Shown here piece by piece: positions 43,552 through 51,787 of a stretch of DNA of 64,000 nucleotides. The DNA comes from Rugosimonospora acidiphila. GTDB lineage: Bacteria; Actinomycetota; Actinomycetes; Mycobacteriales; Micromonosporaceae. The notes under the pieces are model-generated. The model made no database searches. It saw only the letters and a program-made list of their open reading frames with translations, and had not been told where the DNA came from. Each line of letters opens with the position of its first letter. Positions within the stretch are counted from its first letter, which is position 1. The stretch is taken from positions 62,001 to 126,000 of the forward strand of contig NZ_BAABJQ010000017.1 of the NCBI RefSeq assembly GCF_039543385.1, in the 5' to 3' direction. The position numbers were made by a program, and so were the translations under genes.

Positions 43552-44316
43552 ATGCGCGGCGCGCGGGTACGGGCGGACGGCACGACAATCCGGTGGGTGG
43601 AGTTGCCCGGCCGCGAGCCGACCCGGGTGTACGTGCACGGGCTGGGCGCCTCGTCGGCCGCCTACTACACCGCCGCCGCCACGCATCCGGTGCTCTTCGG
43701 GTACCGCGGCCTCCTGGTGGACCTGCTCGGCTTCGGTCTCAGCGACCGGCCGGCCGACCTGGACTACACCCTCGAACAGCACGCCGACCTGCTGGGCGAG
43801 GCGCTGATTCAAGCGGGGGTCCGATCCGCCGACGTGATCGCGCACAGCATGGGCGGCGCAGTGGCGATCGTGCTGGCTGCCCGGCATCCCGAGCTGGTGC
43901 GCCGGCTGTTGCTGGTCGACGCCAACCTCGACCCGCTACCGCCCGACGCGTCCACCGGCAGCGCCCGGATCCGGTCCTACCGCGAGGCGGATTTCCTCGC
44001 GTACGGCTGGGATGAGGTTATCGAGTGGGCCGGGGCGCACTGGGCCGCCACCATGCGGCTGGCCGGGCGGGAGGCGCTGTACCGCAGTGCGGTGCACCTG
44101 GCCAATGGCACCCGCCCGACCATGCGGCAGCTCCTGCTCGACCTGCCGATTCCGCGCACCTTCCTGCACCCGGCCGCCGACGGCAAACCCGATGGTGCCG
44201 CCGAGCTCGCCGCCAGCGGGGTGCGGGTGGTGCCGGTACCCGACTGCGGGCACAACATCATGCTCGATAACGTGGACGGCTTCGCCCACGCGGTCGCCCA
44301 GGCACTGACCGCCTGA
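43552..44316 (+). CDS. Alpha/beta hydrolase with Ser nucleophile
   Basis: 254 residues from ATG 43552 (AGGAGAG and AAGGG upstream). Core motifs: VYVHGLGASSAAYY oxyanion loop, LLGFGLSDRP turn, nucleophile elbow AHSMGGAVAI with Ser, acid at about LPIPRTFLHPAADG and final His in PDCGHNIM. It belongs with small esterases/lipases; substrate unknown. It is convergent with the TetR gene at 44333. Confidence 0.86.
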   Translation: MRGARVRADGTTIRWVELPGREPTRVYVHGLGASSAAYYTAAATHPVLFGYRGLLVDLLGFGLSDRPADLDYTLEQHADLLGEALIQAGVRSADVIAHSMGGAVAIVLAARHPELVRRLLLVDANLDPLPPDASTGSARIRSYREADFLAYGWDEVIEWAGAHWAATMRLAGREALYRSAVHLANGTRPTMRQLLLDLPIPRTFLHPAADGKPDGAAELAASGVRVVPVPDCGHNIMLDNVDGFAHAVAQALTA

Positions 44317-44332
44317 CGCCGGCCCGCTCCGA

Positions 44333-44962
44333 TCAGGCGGCCGGGCCGCTCGGGTCGGCGGCCCAGCTGCGGAGCGCCGCCAGCGCCCCGTCCAGGGCCG
44401 CGGTCAGCGGCTCGAGCGAGCACATCGTCTGGGTCAGCAGCAGCCCGCCCTGCAGCGACGCGAACGTCGACAGCGCCAGGCGCTCCGGGTCGGCCTCGGG
44501 ACGCAGCAGCCCGGCGTCGCGCATGCGCGCAAGCCCCGCCCGCAGGTGCCCGCGCCAGTGGTCCAGGTGCGCGGCCACCTCAAGCGCCCGGGTCGGGTCG
44601 TTGCCGGTCAGCTCGCTGGCCAGCGTGCCGATCGGGCAGCCCCAGTGGGGCTGCGAACCGTAGTGGGCCACTACCGCGTCGCGCCAGCCCTGCCACGCCT
44701 CCCAGGTGTCGAGCGTGTCGAGGTAGGGCCGCTGGGCCTCGAGTACCCGCCCCGCCTGGAACGCCGCGATGGCGCCGATCAGCTCGCTCTTGCCGCCGGG
44801 GAAGTAGTGGAACAGCTGGCTCTTGCTGGTCGCCGTGCCGGCGCGGATGTCGTCCAGGCTGGTGCCGCCCACGCCGCGGGCGAGGATCAGGTCGGCGGCC
44901 GCCTCGACGATGCGCTCGCGGGTGGCCGTCCCCTTCGGGGTGAGCTTGCTCGCCGACTGCAT
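44333..44962 (-). CDS. TetR-family regulator
   Basis: 209 residues from ATG 44962; upstream ATGs at 44980 and 44998 are possible but would overlap the operator. Helix-turn-helix at residues about 12-55 (RERIVEAAADLILARG, then SLDDIRAGTATSKSQLFHYFPGGKSEL). The C-terminal ligand domain includes WGCPIGTLASEL, typical of the TetR_C_6-like group. Divergent from an SDR at 45059, with two matching palindromes between them. Confidence 0.88.
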   Translation of the reverse strand: MQSASKLTPKGTATRERIVEAAADLILARGVGGTSLDDIRAGTATSKSQLFHYFPGGKSELIGAIAAFQAGRVLEAQRPYLDTLDTWEAWQGWRDAVVAHYGSQPHWGCPIGTLASELTGNDPTRALEVAAHLDHWRGHLRAGLARMRDAGLLRPEADPERLALSTFASLQGGLLLTQTMCSLEPLTAALDGALAALRSWAADPSGPAA

Positions 44963-44982
44963 GCGTTCATCATAGGCCATGT

Positions 44983-45026
44983 GGACTAGCCGGTCCATTT
45001 TCTGTTAGCTTCTGGACTGACCGGTC
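44983..45026. promoter_or_regulatory. Two TetR-type operators
   Basis: GGACTAGCCGGTCC (44983-44996) and GGACTGACCGGTCC (45013-45026) are 12 of 14 identical, each with GGAC/GTCC ends, centred 30 bp apart (about three helical turns) between the divergent TetR and SDR starts. Confidence 0.7.
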
Positions 45027-45058
45027 CATTCGCTCGTGAGAACAGGGGATTTTCTATC

Positions 45059-45823
45059 ATGAGTACCCGTCTGTCGGGAAAGACCGCGCTGGTCACCGGC
45101 GCCACCAGCAACATCGGCCGGGCCATCGCCCTCGAATTCGCGGCGCAGGGCGCACACGTGGTGATCTCCGGCCGCGACCAGCGGCGCGGGGACGAGGTCG
45201 TCGCGCAGATCGTCGCGGCCGGCGGGCGCGCCGACTTCGTGGCCGCCGACCTCGACGGCTCGGCCGACGCGTCGCACCGGCTGGCCGCCGAGGCGACGCG
45301 GGTCCTCGGCGGCCGCATCGACATCCTGGTCAACAACGCCGGGATCTACCCGGGCGACGCGACCGCCGCCACCGACGAGGCGACCTTCGACCGGGTGTAC
45401 GCGATCAACGTCAAGGCCCCGTACTTCCTCACCGCGGCCATCGCCCCCGCGATGGCGCGGCGCGGCGGCGGCGCGGTCATCAACCTCGGCAGCTGGATCG
45501 CCCGGCTGGGCATCCCGGTCGGCTCGCTCTACAGCTCCACGAAGGGCGCGATCGAGACGCTGACCCGCGCCTGGGCGGCCGAGTACGGCCCCTCCGGGGT
45601 GCGGGTCAACGCCATCTCACCGGGCGTCATCCGCTCCGACGGCTGGGCCGCCGACCACCCGGCCAACGCGATGATGCGCGGCACCCCCGCCGGCTCCGGC
45701 GGCACGCCCGACGCGATCGCGCACGCGGCGGTATACCTCGCCAGCGACGAATCGGCGTTCGTGCAGGGCACGGTGGTCGACGTGGACGGCGGCCGGGTGG
45801 GGGTCGCGGTCATCGGCGCCTGA
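45059..45823 (+). CDS. Short-chain dehydrogenase/reductase
   Basis: 254 residues. Fully classical: TGATSNIG cofactor motif, basic SGRDQRR selecting NADP(H), NNAGIYPGD, catalytic Ser in NLGSWIA, catalytic YSSTK, and a C-terminal VDVDGGR. Resembles glucose/3-oxoacyl reductases. AGGGG lies 11 bases upstream of the ATG. Probably repressed by the divergent TetR. Confidence 0.88.
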   Translation: MSTRLSGKTALVTGATSNIGRAIALEFAAQGAHVVISGRDQRRGDEVVAQIVAAGGRADFVAADLDGSADASHRLAAEATRVLGGRIDILVNNAGIYPGDATAATDEATFDRVYAINVKAPYFLTAAIAPAMARRGGGAVINLGSWIARLGIPVGSLYSSTKGAIETLTRAWAAEYGPSGVRVNAISPGVIRSDGWAADHPANAMMRGTPAGSGGTPDAIAHAAVYLASDESAFVQGTVVDVDGGRVGVAVIGA

Positions 45824-45831
45824 CCCGCCCC

Positions 45832-45864
45832 GGCCGGGCCCGCGTCCGCAACGCGGGCCCGGCC
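45832..45864. terminator. Bidirectional terminator
   Basis: GGCCGGGCCCGCGT (45832-45845) pairs perfectly with ACGCGGGCCCGGCC (45851-45864) between the convergent SDR and aldehyde dehydrogenase genes. Confidence 0.75.
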
Positions 45865-45883
45865 CGTGTCCGGCCCTGCTTGA

Positions 45884-47311
45884 TCAGAGCTGGATGGCCT
45901 TGGTCTCCAGGAATTCCTCCAGCCCGAAGCGGCCCATCTCGCGTCCGTTGCCCGACTGCTTGTACCCGCCGAACGGGGCCAGCACGTTCATCCGGCCCCC
46001 GTTGACCCAGACCTGTCCGGTGCGCATCCGCCGGGCGATCCTCATCGCGTGCGCGTCCTCGCCGAAGACCGCACCGCTGAGCCCATAGATCGTGCCGTTG
46101 GCGATCGCCACCGCGTGATCGTCATCGGTATAGGAGATGATCGCCAGTACCGGGCCGAAAATCTCCTCCTGCGCGATGGTCGAGTCCGGGTCGACGTCGG
46201 CGAAGATGGTCGGCCTCACGTATGCGCCGCCGGGCAATCCCTCGACCGGCCCGGGACCACCGGTGACCAGCGTCGCGCCCTCGGCGATGCCCCGCTCGAG
46301 GTAGGACACCACCCGCTGCCGCTGAGCCTGCGAGGCCACCGGCCCGAGCCGGGTACCCTCCCGCATCGGGTCGCCCACCGAGTATTCCGCCGCGGCGGCC
46401 AGAGCCAGCTCGACGACCCGATCCCGCAGCTCGGCCGGGACGAGCAGGCGGCTGTACGCGCCGCAGACCTGGCCACTGTTGACCCAGGCACTGTCCAGGC
46501 TGGCGGCCACGGCCGCCGGCACGTCGGCGTCGCGCAAAATGACGCTGGCCGACTTGCCGCCCAGCTCCAGGGCGACACGCTTGACGGTCTGCGCGCCCAG
46601 CACCGAGATCCGCTTCCCGGTGGCGGTCGACCCGGTGAACGACACCAGGTCGATGCCACGATGGGACGCGATCGCCTCACCCACCACCGGCCCGGTCCCC
46701 TGGACCACGTTGAACACGCCCGCCGGCAGCCCGGCCTCGGCGGCCACCTCGGCGAAGATCCGCGCCGACAGCGGCGCGAGCTCGGCCGGCTTGAGCACCA
46801 CGGTGTTGCCGGCCAGCATCGCCGGTACCACCTTGGTCACCAGCTGCTGGAGCGGGAAATTCCACGGGGTGATCGCACCCACCACGCCGACCGGCTCCCG
46901 CACGATCAGCGAAGTGCCGATCTGCTCGGTCCACGGGAAGTCCGCCGCCAGTCCGGCGGTGGCCGCGGTCACCACGGGCGGCAGGCCGGCCTGGGCCGTC
47001 CGGGACAGGGTGATTGGGGCGCCCATCTCGGCGGTGATCGTGAGCGCTAGCTGCTCGTTGCGGGCCCGCAGCCCGTCGGAGACGCGCTGAATGATCGCGG
47101 CGCGCTCGGCCGGGGCGGTGGCCGCCCAGCCGGGGAAGGCGGCGGTGGCCGCGGCGACGGCCCGGTCGACGTCGGCGGCGGTTCCGGCGGGTACGGCCGC
47201 GATGACCGCGTCGCTGGCCGGGTTGATCACGTCGATGGTGGGACCATCGGCGGGCACCGGCCGGCCGTCGATCCAGTGGGCCGGGGCGGGGAAGCTCAAT
47301 TCGCTGTTCAT
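45884..47311 (-). CDS. NAD(P)-dependent aldehyde dehydrogenase
   Basis: 475 residues from ATG 47311 (ATG 47326 is an alternative). The catalytic machinery is intact: the Asn of TPWNFPLQQ, Glu in LELGGKSA, Cys in NSGQVCGA, and FGPVLAI plus the terminal GGYKQSGNGREMG. The enzyme oxidises aldehydes to acids. It is divergent from an MmyB-like regulator at 47498. Confidence 0.92.
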   Translation of the reverse strand: MNSELSFPAPAHWIDGRPVPADGPTIDVINPASDAVIAAVPAGTAADVDRAVAAATAAFPGWAATAPAERAAIIQRVSDGLRARNEQLALTITAEMGAPITLSRTAQAGLPPVVTAATAGLAADFPWTEQIGTSLIVREPVGVVGAITPWNFPLQQLVTKVVPAMLAGNTVVLKPAELAPLSARIFAEVAAEAGLPAGVFNVVQGTGPVVGEAIASHRGIDLVSFTGSTATGKRISVLGAQTVKRVALELGGKSASVILRDADVPAAVAASLDSAWVNSGQVCGAYSRLLVPAELRDRVVELALAAAAEYSVGDPMREGTRLGPVASQAQRQRVVSYLERGIAEGATLVTGGPGPVEGLPGGAYVRPTIFADVDPDSTIAQEEIFGPVLAIISYTDDDHAVAIANGTIYGLSGAVFGEDAHAMRIARRMRTGQVWVNGGRMNVLAPFGGYKQSGNGREMGRFGLEEFLETKAIQL

Positions 47312-47497
47312 GCCACCCAGCGTCATCGGGGCGGATACCGGCAACCAGGGACAGATCGTCCGGTGATCCGGGGCACTGCGCGGGTTATCCAGGGATTGCC
47401 TGTCCGTGGTTGGGCGTTTGGGGTGGTGGCAGGCTCGACTGGTCTTCACTGGCGGTGACTTCTGCGGTTTGGGCCGGGTTGGGGGAGGGGAGTGCGC

Positions 47498-48331
47498 GTG
47501 GATCGCGCGGAGCTCGCGAACTTCCTGCGTACCCGGCGGCAGGCGCTGCGGCCCGAGGACGTCGGGCTGCCGCGTACCCGCCGCCGGCGCACAGCCGGCC
47601 TGCGCCGCGAGGAGGTCGCGGCGCTCAGCAGCATGTCGACCGACTACTACAGCCGCATCGAACAGCAGCGCGGCCCCCGCCCGTCGGAACAGATGCTCGC
47701 CTCGCTCGCCCGCGGTCTGCGCCTGACGCTCGACGAGCGCGACCACCTCTTCCGGCTCGCCGGCTACGCCGCCCCCGGGCGGGTCTCGCGCGCCGACCAC
47801 ATCAACCCCGGCATGATGCGCATCTTCGACCGGATGGGGGACACCCCGGCCCAGGTCATGAACCAGCTAGGCGAGACCCTGATCCAGAACCGGCTGGCGG
47901 TCGCCCTGATCGGCGACCAGACCGGGCACACCGGGCTGGCCCGGGCCCTGCCGTACCGGTGGTTCACCGACCCCGACTCCCGGCGGCTGTTCCCGGAGGA
48001 GGACCGCGCCGGGCACAGCCGTACGGTGGTGGCGCAACTGCGTGCCGCCCACGCACGTGAGAGCCGGGATCCGCGAGCCGAGGCCCTGGTCGAGGCGCTG
48101 CACGAGGCCAGCCCGGAGTTCACGGCGATCTGGGGCGAGCACCCGGTTCAGGGCCCGTACTGCGCGCCGAAGCGCATCGAGCACCCACAGGTGGGGGCGC
48201 TGGAACTGCACGGCCAGGGGTTACTGGACCCGGACCAGTCACAGACCCTGGTGGTGTTCACGGCGGCGCCGGGCAGCGAGAGCTACGAGAAGCTCCAGTT
48301 CCTGTCGGTACTGGGGGATCAGCTGGTCTGA
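47498..48331 (+). CDS. XRE-family regulator with MmyB-like domain
   Basis: 277 residues from GTG 47498, which has GGAGGGGA at good spacing; GTG 47492 is too close to it. Helix-turn-helix TAGLRREEVAALSSMSTDYYS, then an MmyB-like domain (RIFDRMGDTPAQVMNQLGETLIQN, YRWFTD, FTAIWGEHPV). Third such regulator here, again divergent from an oxidoreductase. Confidence 0.87.
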   Translation: MDRAELANFLRTRRQALRPEDVGLPRTRRRRTAGLRREEVAALSSMSTDYYSRIEQQRGPRPSEQMLASLARGLRLTLDERDHLFRLAGYAAPGRVSRADHINPGMMRIFDRMGDTPAQVMNQLGETLIQNRLAVALIGDQTGHTGLARALPYRWFTDPDSRRLFPEEDRAGHSRTVVAQLRAAHARESRDPRAEALVEALHEASPEFTAIWGEHPVQGPYCAPKRIEHPQVGALELHGQGLLDPDQSQTLVVFTAAPGSESYEKLQFLSVLGDQLV

Positions 48332-48463
48332 GTGATCGGGATTATCGGCCCTTAGGCGGGCGAATGGGTCAGGGAGCGCACGGTGATCGGAAGGGCGGGA
48401 ACGCGCCGGGGTGGCGGTGCGCTACGCTGTACCGGCCGCCGTCGGTTCTGGGCCGTACGGCAG

Positions 48464-48537
<74 letters not shown>

Positions 48538-48545
48538 CGCAGCTC

Positions 48546-48578
48546 AGAGGGCATAATCCATAGATGGATGTGCCCTCT
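48546..48578. terminator. Hairpin at the left end of the island
   Basis: AGAGGGCA/TGCCCTCT outer stem and ATCCAT/ATGGAT inner stem with a two-base loop, nine bases after the tRNA. Related in layout to the hairpins at 50427 and 51744. Confidence 0.65.
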
Positions 48579-48690
48579 TATGGTTTCTGCGTGACTAACT
48601 GAGTGACTACGCTTCGGCGGCTCGGCACAGCGCACTCGCCGTGGCCCTCGTCGGTCGTAGTTCCTCAGAGAGTCGTCGGAGGGGGCAACG

Positions 48691-49260
48691 ATGCGGGACG
48701 CGGAGATCCGCGGTGCCCTCGTCACGCTTCTTCGCGACCAACATGGTCACGATCCTTCAACCCTGATCCGGCATGAGTTGGGTCTGTGTGCTGGGCGATC
48801 TCGCGTGGACGTTGCTGTGATCAACGGCGACATCTCTGGCTTCGAGATAAAGAGCGACGAAGACAAGCTCGCGCGCCTGGCGGGGCAGGTCGACATGTAC
48901 GGCAGGGTTCTCGACAGGGCGGCGCTGGTTACAACCGATCGCTACGTCGCTGCCGCGCTCACGCTCATTCCGGCGTGGTGGAGCGTGTGGATCGCGAAGC
49001 AGGACAACGGCATCGTCGCTTTGGCGAACCTGCGTGCTGGTCACAGGAACGCGAGCGTTGAGCCTTTCGCGGTGGCGCAGCTGTTGTGGCGCGAGGAGGC
49101 GATGGCGGAGCTTCGGGCGCGTGAGTTGCACCGCGGGTTGTCTGGTGTGCGGCGGTGGTTCGTCTGGCAGCGCCTGGCCGAGAGCGTCGAGCTTGAAGAG
49201 TTGCAGGCGATAGTGCGCGGGGCGCTCAGGGCTCGCAGGAACTGGCCAGGTGGTCAATGA
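48691..49260 (+). CDS. sce7726-family protein, putative PD-(D/E)xK nuclease
   Basis: 189 residues; GGAGGGGG precedes the ATG. The core RVDVAVINGDISGFEIKSDED has the D-x(n)-E-x-K layout of restriction-type nucleases and matches the sce7726 family. Next come GQVDMYGRVLDRAALVTTDRY and a conserved AWWSVWIA. Such proteins occur beside beta-protein/sce7725-like genes, and that partner is here, convergent, with 35 bp of 3' overlap. A role in defence against phage or plasmids is likely but untested. The ExK and the leading Asp are intact, so catalysis is possible. Confidence 0.75.
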   Translation: MRDAEIRGALVTLLRDQHGHDPSTLIRHELGLCAGRSRVDVAVINGDISGFEIKSDEDKLARLAGQVDMYGRVLDRAALVTTDRYVAAALTLIPAWWSVWIAKQDNGIVALANLRAGHRNASVEPFAVAQLLWREEAMAELRARELHRGLSGVRRWFVWQRLAESVELEELQAIVRGALRARRNWPGGQ

Positions 49261-50257
49261 CGTGCGCGAGGTGGTGCGACGTGCCCCAGGCGCGCCATTC
49301 CGTTGCCCCGCCGGGGCCTCGTTCGCGTCGCGCGCATTTGGCTAGTTCGCCGTCGCCCCACGAGTATTCCGAGCCCTGACCAGGCCAGTGCTCGGACGTC
49401 ACCAACGCCTTGCAAAGGTCATGGAAGGCATCGTTGCCGCCGGTCTCGTGTCGCCGCCATCTGTAGATCCACCATGCGCCGTTCGCTGCATATCGCAGAC
49501 TCGGCAGCGGCCGGCGTCCATTCGCGGACATGGCCGGGTGGCCGATCGAGTAATCCCCGTAGTCGACACCGAGGTCGGCCACCTGTTGCCACAACTCGGC
49601 ATCCCAGCGTCGTGACTGTGTGGCTTCGTTTGTCGGGAAGCCGGAGAGACTTTCAGGCATGGCGCCCGCCGCCACGACGATCGAACGCCAGCCGGCCGGC
49701 ATTGCCCACTGGACCATCCTGCGCGCAAGGGGAACGGCTCTTCCCACATCCCGCTCCGACCGTACCTCCGCCAGGTCGATCAACAAGTCGCACTGATCGG
49801 GCCCGAGCCCGGTCACGTTCCATATCCGTGGTAGGTCTCGCTCGGCGCGGTCGGGATCCGGGTCGGTTGCGCTGATGCCGCCCAACCGCACGAAGGCGCC
49901 GTCGTTCATCCGTGCCGCATCCCCGTGGCTTTCAAGGCGGCGGTCGCTGTCGGATAGGTGAATGACCGGCGCCATCGGTATCTGGAAGTTGAAGAGGTGT
50001 CCCGCGATCTCGCTCACGGGGCACCCTGAGTCTTCTGGGGTGTCGTCCAGATAGTTGACGTCAACACCGATCCGGGTACCGGGCGGGGCGAAGTCGACGA
50101 TCTTGTCGTTGAACTGCCGCGCGTTCTCCAGCGGTCCGTCGGGGGACGGTGAAACCTCGAAGATCGGCGTCACGAGGGAACCCAGCGATGGGGCAAGCCT
50201 CGACAACGCCTGTAGCTCGCCTTTGCGGGCCTTCAGTATCGGCACGTAGTTGACCAC
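49226..50257 (-). CDS. Beta-family protein (T4 beta-protein-like), partner of sce7726
   Basis: 343 residues from GTG 50257 (GGAGG upstream). Starts VNYVPILKARKGELQAL, the family signature, then TPIFEVSPSP, a DVNYLDD loop, VIHLSDSDRR, DLLIDLAEV, and SIVVAAGAMPESLSGF. The pattern suggests a TIM-like barrel. The C-terminus has HDLCKALV, then a tryptophan-rich GNAWW-type region. The family is annotated from phage T4 and occurs with sce7726 in bacterial islands. The molecular function is unknown. Its 3' end overlaps the convergent sce7726-like gene by 35 bp. Confidence 0.78.
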   Translation of the reverse strand: MVNYVPILKARKGELQALSRLAPSLGSLVTPIFEVSPSPDGPLENARQFNDKIVDFAPPGTRIGVDVNYLDDTPEDSGCPVSEIAGHLFNFQIPMAPVIHLSDSDRRLESHGDAARMNDGAFVRLGGISATDPDPDRAERDLPRIWNVTGLGPDQCDLLIDLAEVRSERDVGRAVPLARRMVQWAMPAGWRSIVVAAGAMPESLSGFPTNEATQSRRWDAELWQQVADLGVDYGDYSIGHPAMSANGRRPLPSLRYAANGAWWIYRWRRHETGGNDAFHDLCKALVTSEHWPGQGSEYSWGDGELAKCARRERGPGGATEWRAWGTSHHLAHVIDHLASSCEP

Positions 50258-50288
50258 TGGTCTGCCTCCGTCGCGGTCGGCGACATAC

Positions 50289-50338
50289 CGTCAACTACGA
50301 ATTGTACTCATGTATATACGCAACGTAGCTAGTTGACG
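50289..50338. promoter_or_regulatory. Inverted repeat upstream of the beta-family gene
   Basis: CGTCAACTA (50289-50297) and TAGTTGACG (50330-50338) are exact inverted arms around an AT-rich core (AATTGTACTCATGTATATA), 32 bases before the start codon. It may be the promoter/operator of that gene. Confidence 0.45.
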
Positions 50339-50426
50339 TTGGTCGACTGGTGTGCCGGATGGCAACGAGATTCTTGCGGCCTTGTGCTGCCGACGATGAA
50401 CCGCATGACGCTGCTCTCTGAGCAGG

Positions 50427-50461
50427 AAGGGGGCACGTCTCATCGGTGGATATGCCCCCTT
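50427..50461. terminator. Second island hairpin
   Basis: AAGGGGGCA (50427-50435) pairs with TGCCCCCTT (50453-50461). It lies at the 3' side of a possible integrase remnant, as hairpin 51744-51777 does for the intact integrase. Confidence 0.6.
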
Positions 50462-50498
50462 CGTCGCAAGCGGCTGACTGCGCGATGTCCCGTCGGCC

Positions 50499-50558
50499 CG
50501 ACGCGTCGATGGCGAAGACTTGGTCGATCGGGGCGGCGCCCCAGGGCGCGGACGACGC
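50499..50558 (-). pseudogene. Possible C-terminal stump of a second tyrosine integrase
   Basis: The minus strand reads GAAPIDQVFAIDAS, aligning with the end of the intact integrase (GGAVAMDRIFATELS). Nothing more of an integrase remains. With only about 14 aligned residues this is suggestive, strengthened by a matching hairpin immediately downstream. Confidence 0.4.
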
Positions 50559-50675
50559 GTCGTGTCCATTTGTGCGAGTCGAGGCCACACCAAAGCGGCA
50601 TCCGTAGTCACGAGCGGTACTGCGGCTGCAACGGTAAGTCCCCTAAGCTGTGCCGGGCCGGATAGAGGGGAGTCC

Positions 50676-50933
50676 ATGGTGGCTTCGATCGATGAGATCA
50701 TCAGTCGGATCCAGGCGGCCGGGCAGAAGGTTGGCGAGGGTGTCCAGCTGCTGAGTGCCGCCGAGAATGCTGCCAGTCAGTTGCAAGGCCAGATGGCGGC
50801 CGTGGGTGTGCAGGACAAGGCCGCTCAGTTCGCTCAGGTCAGGGAGTCGATCCAGCAGGCGAGGCAGCATCTGCTCGGTAGCCAGGACATGACGAACCAG
50901 TCCATCAACCTCGCTAAAGAGGCGGGTGGTTGA
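50676..50933 (+). CDS. Small helical protein (DUF6244-like), 85 residues, with in-frame continuation
   Basis: ATG 50676 with GAGGGGAG upstream. The sequence is a helical coiled coil (VASIDEIISRIQAAGQKVGEG, then AAENAASQLQGQMAAVG and QVRESIQQARQHLLGS), like small actinomycete proteins of the DUF6244 type found in integrative elements. It stops at TGA 50931. The same frame is then open for another 110 codons. Role unknown. Confidence 0.65.
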   Translation: MVASIDEIISRIQAAGQKVGEGVQLLSAAENAASQLQGQMAAVGVQDKAAQFAQVRESIQQARQHLLGSQDMTNQSINLAKEAGG

Positions 50934-51266
50934 AGAGGTGCCGCTGGCGGTCGCTCGCCTGATCGGGAACGGTCGAAGTCGAAGTCCAAGAAACGTCGTC
51001 GGCGTAGATCGGGCAACAGGCAAGGACAATCGGCTCCGGATCAACCGAGTGCCCCGCCCCGGCGTCGTACTGGTGCCGCTGTCGAGGCGGCGGCGGCAGG
51101 TGGTGCGACGGCCGGCGCGGTGATGGCGGCGTTGGACCATGTCCTCCCTACACTTCCGAGCTATATCGGCAATATCGCTGTGGGAGCGTTCGGGGCCGCG
51201 TTGGGGTGGCAAGCGTGGGCGCAGAAGCGACGGGAGGGCAAGGATGAGGATCGACGCTCGGATTGA
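50934..51266 (+). other. In-frame open continuation after TGA, encoding a basic linker and a TM-like segment
   Basis: Directly after the TGA at 50931 the frame reads on for 110 codons: a Lys/Arg-rich stretch (RERSKSKSKKRRRRRSG), a Pro/Ala linker, then a hydrophobic segment (LPSYIGNIAVGAFGAALGWQAW) and a charged end. No start codon occurs in this frame before 51120. Either a nonsense mutation split one 195-residue protein, or reading continues past TGA at low level. Confidence 0.5.
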
Positions 51267-51699
51267 GCCGCTCGTACGTGAGGTGCTCGATGCCTCCGTG
51301 AAGAAGGACTTGAACAGGCTGGAGGCGGGACTCGCCGCCGTGGGCGATGGACCAGACGCCGCACTCGCGATCCAGCTGGCATTGGCCATCTGCGTGTACG
51401 TCTTGCTGGAACTACACGACGGCAACCGGCCGACGGGCGCTCAGATCGATTCGCTGGCGCAAGAGATTGCACGCGATGAGGGCTGGGCCCAGGTACGGGG
51501 AGGAGACGTGGTGGCGCTCCTGACGAACTTGTTCTCCGGACCGCAGCTGGACAAGGGAATGCCGGTCGAGGAGGCGATCACGCTTCCGTTCATTGTCGCG
51601 GCCAACCTACTCGCGTCCAGCTCGGAGCCGGCGGACGGTAACCGGTGGTTCGACTACCTCGATGAGATTGAGGAGAAACTGGAAGCCACGAACGCTTAG
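51244..51699 (+). CDS. Hypothetical protein, 151 residues
   Basis: Starts at ATG 51244 after GGGAGGGCAAGG. Helical protein: IDARIEPLVREVLDASVKKDL, DAALAIQLALAICVYVLLELHDG, TGAQIDSLAQEIARDEGW, then a final ANLLASSSEP and FDYLDEIEEKLEA. Family not recognised, though similar proteins appear next to integrase genes in actinomycetes to my knowledge. It overlaps the end of the preceding open frame by 23 bases. Confidence 0.6.
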   Translation: MRIDARIEPLVREVLDASVKKDLNRLEAGLAAVGDGPDAALAIQLALAICVYVLLELHDGNRPTGAQIDSLAQEIARDEGWAQVRGGDVVALLTNLFSGPQLDKGMPVEEAITLPFIVAANLLASSSEPADGNRWFDYLDEIEEKLEATNA

Positions 51700-51743
51700 C
51701 CGTGCGGTTCCGTTCCCACGCCACTCGATGCCTCCCGTGGCAA

Positions 51744-51777
51744 CGGGAGGGCGTATCTCGTCGGATACGCCCTCCCG
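51744..51777. terminator. Integrase-end hairpin
   Basis: CGGGAGGGCGTATC (51744-51757) pairs perfectly with GATACGCCCTCCCG (51764-51777), followed by GTTT, 10 bases beyond the integrase stop. Confidence 0.8.
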
Positions 51778-51787
51778 GTTTACGCGC

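Noticed and set aside
48546..51777. The three island hairpins as a transposon's terminal repeats
   Set aside because: They are individually palindromic and associated with integrase ends, with no transposase between them.
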